A DNA stretch of 6,395 nucleotides from Planktothrix sp. UBA8402. GTDB lineage: Bacteria; Cyanobacteriota; Cyanobacteriia; Cyanobacteriales; Microcoleaceae. Below are positions 6,282 to 6,395 of this stretch, piece after piece. The stretch covers positions 1,780-8,174 of the forward strand of contig DMPJ01000074.1 of assembly GCA_003456035.1 (NCBI GenBank), read 5' to 3'. The position numbers were made by a program, and so were the translations under genes. The notes under the pieces were generated by a model that was not told the origin of the DNA, ran no database searches, and saw only the letters and a list, made by a program, of their open reading frames with translations. The number at the start of each line of letters is the position of its first letter. Position 1 is the first letter of the stretch.

Positions 6282-6342
6282 ACATCGAGAAATTAATCAG
6301 AATTTAGCTAAACATATACTTAAAATGCTTCAAAATCCTTAA
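6277..6342 (+). pseudogene. hicA: HicA-toxin C-terminal remnant
   Basis: In the frame +1 relative to hicB, codons from 6277 read ARHREINQNLAKHILKMLQN and then P before TAA at 6340-6342. HicA mRNA interferases commonly end in a stretch of the form P.PRH.EIN..LAK.I.K.L, so this looks like the last 20 or so residues of a HicA. No start codon, no dsRBD-like N-terminal half and no catalytic histidine region are present. It lies directly against the broken hicB, in the hicB-hicA order expected of an intact pair. The match is from motif memory over a short segment, so confidence is moderate. Confidence 0.5.
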
Positions 6343-6344
6343 TA

Positions 6345-6352
6345 GCGATCGC
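6345..6352. repeat. HIP1 octamer
   Basis: GCGATCGC directly after the HicA-like remnant. Confidence 0.9.
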
Positions 6353-6378
6353 ATCTCAACTCCCCTAAATTCCAAAGA

Positions 6379-6395
6379 GCGATACCTACGGTAAG
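6379..6395 (+). repeat. Start of a dispersed repeat running off the right edge
   Basis: GCGATACCTACGGTAAG resembles the start of the minus-strand repeat at 5997-5972 (GCGATGCCGAC...). It therefore faces that copy in inverted orientation across the hic remnant. Only 17 bases are visible. Confidence 0.3.

Overview
The window is most of a cyanobacterial F0F1 ATP synthase operon, read left to right on the + strand, followed by a short degenerate accessory region. Gene order is a, c, b', b, delta, alpha, gamma. The cyanobacterial assignment rests on four things: the divergent second b gene (b'), the absence of beta and epsilon after gamma (they form a separate operon in cyanobacteria), a gamma subunit carrying the phototroph-specific insertion but no redox cysteines, and four copies of the HIP1 octamer GCGATCGC. 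Heptanucleotide repeat blocks and the palindrome at 5908-5922 suggest a filamentous, Oscillatoriales-like strain (Planktothrix/Microcoleus type). That last step is an impression from repeat style, not a measurement.

Layout: 1-71 is the leader of the a gene; any atp1/atpI-type gene would lie mostly or wholly off the left edge. 72-830 a; 831-1101 an AT-rich leader with three small hairpins; 1102-1347 c; 1348-1443 a spacer holding a long 7-nt-periodic hairpin; 1444-1926 b'; 1927-2070 a spacer with an inverted repeat and a palindrome; 2071-2595 b; 2598-3143 delta, 2 nt after b; 3144-3214 a terminator-like hairpin with seven T; 3215-4732 alpha; 4733-4885 a spacer made almost entirely of heptamer repeats in inverted orientation; 4886-5833 gamma; 5865-5903 the probable operon terminator. 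Beyond it lie a palindrome, dispersed-repeat fragments, a good extended -10 promoter, and a truncated HicB-type antitoxin reading frame that runs into what looks like the tail of a HicA toxin in another frame.

The a and c subunits form the proton channel and rotor ring. The b and b' subunits with delta form the peripheral stalk. Alpha (with beta, encoded elsewhere) forms the catalytic head, and gamma is the central shaft. The subunits are needed in very unequal amounts, roughly 13-15 c against 3 alpha and 1 each of a, b, b', delta and gamma. The spacers around c, inside b, and between delta and alpha all hold RNA structures that could adjust relative expression.

I see no undescribed multi-gene system. 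What merits a second look is the non-coding architecture (periodic inverted heptamer repeats, an internal terminator-like hairpin, and possible alternative folding at the c-gene ribosome binding site) and the hicB/hicA deletion remnant.
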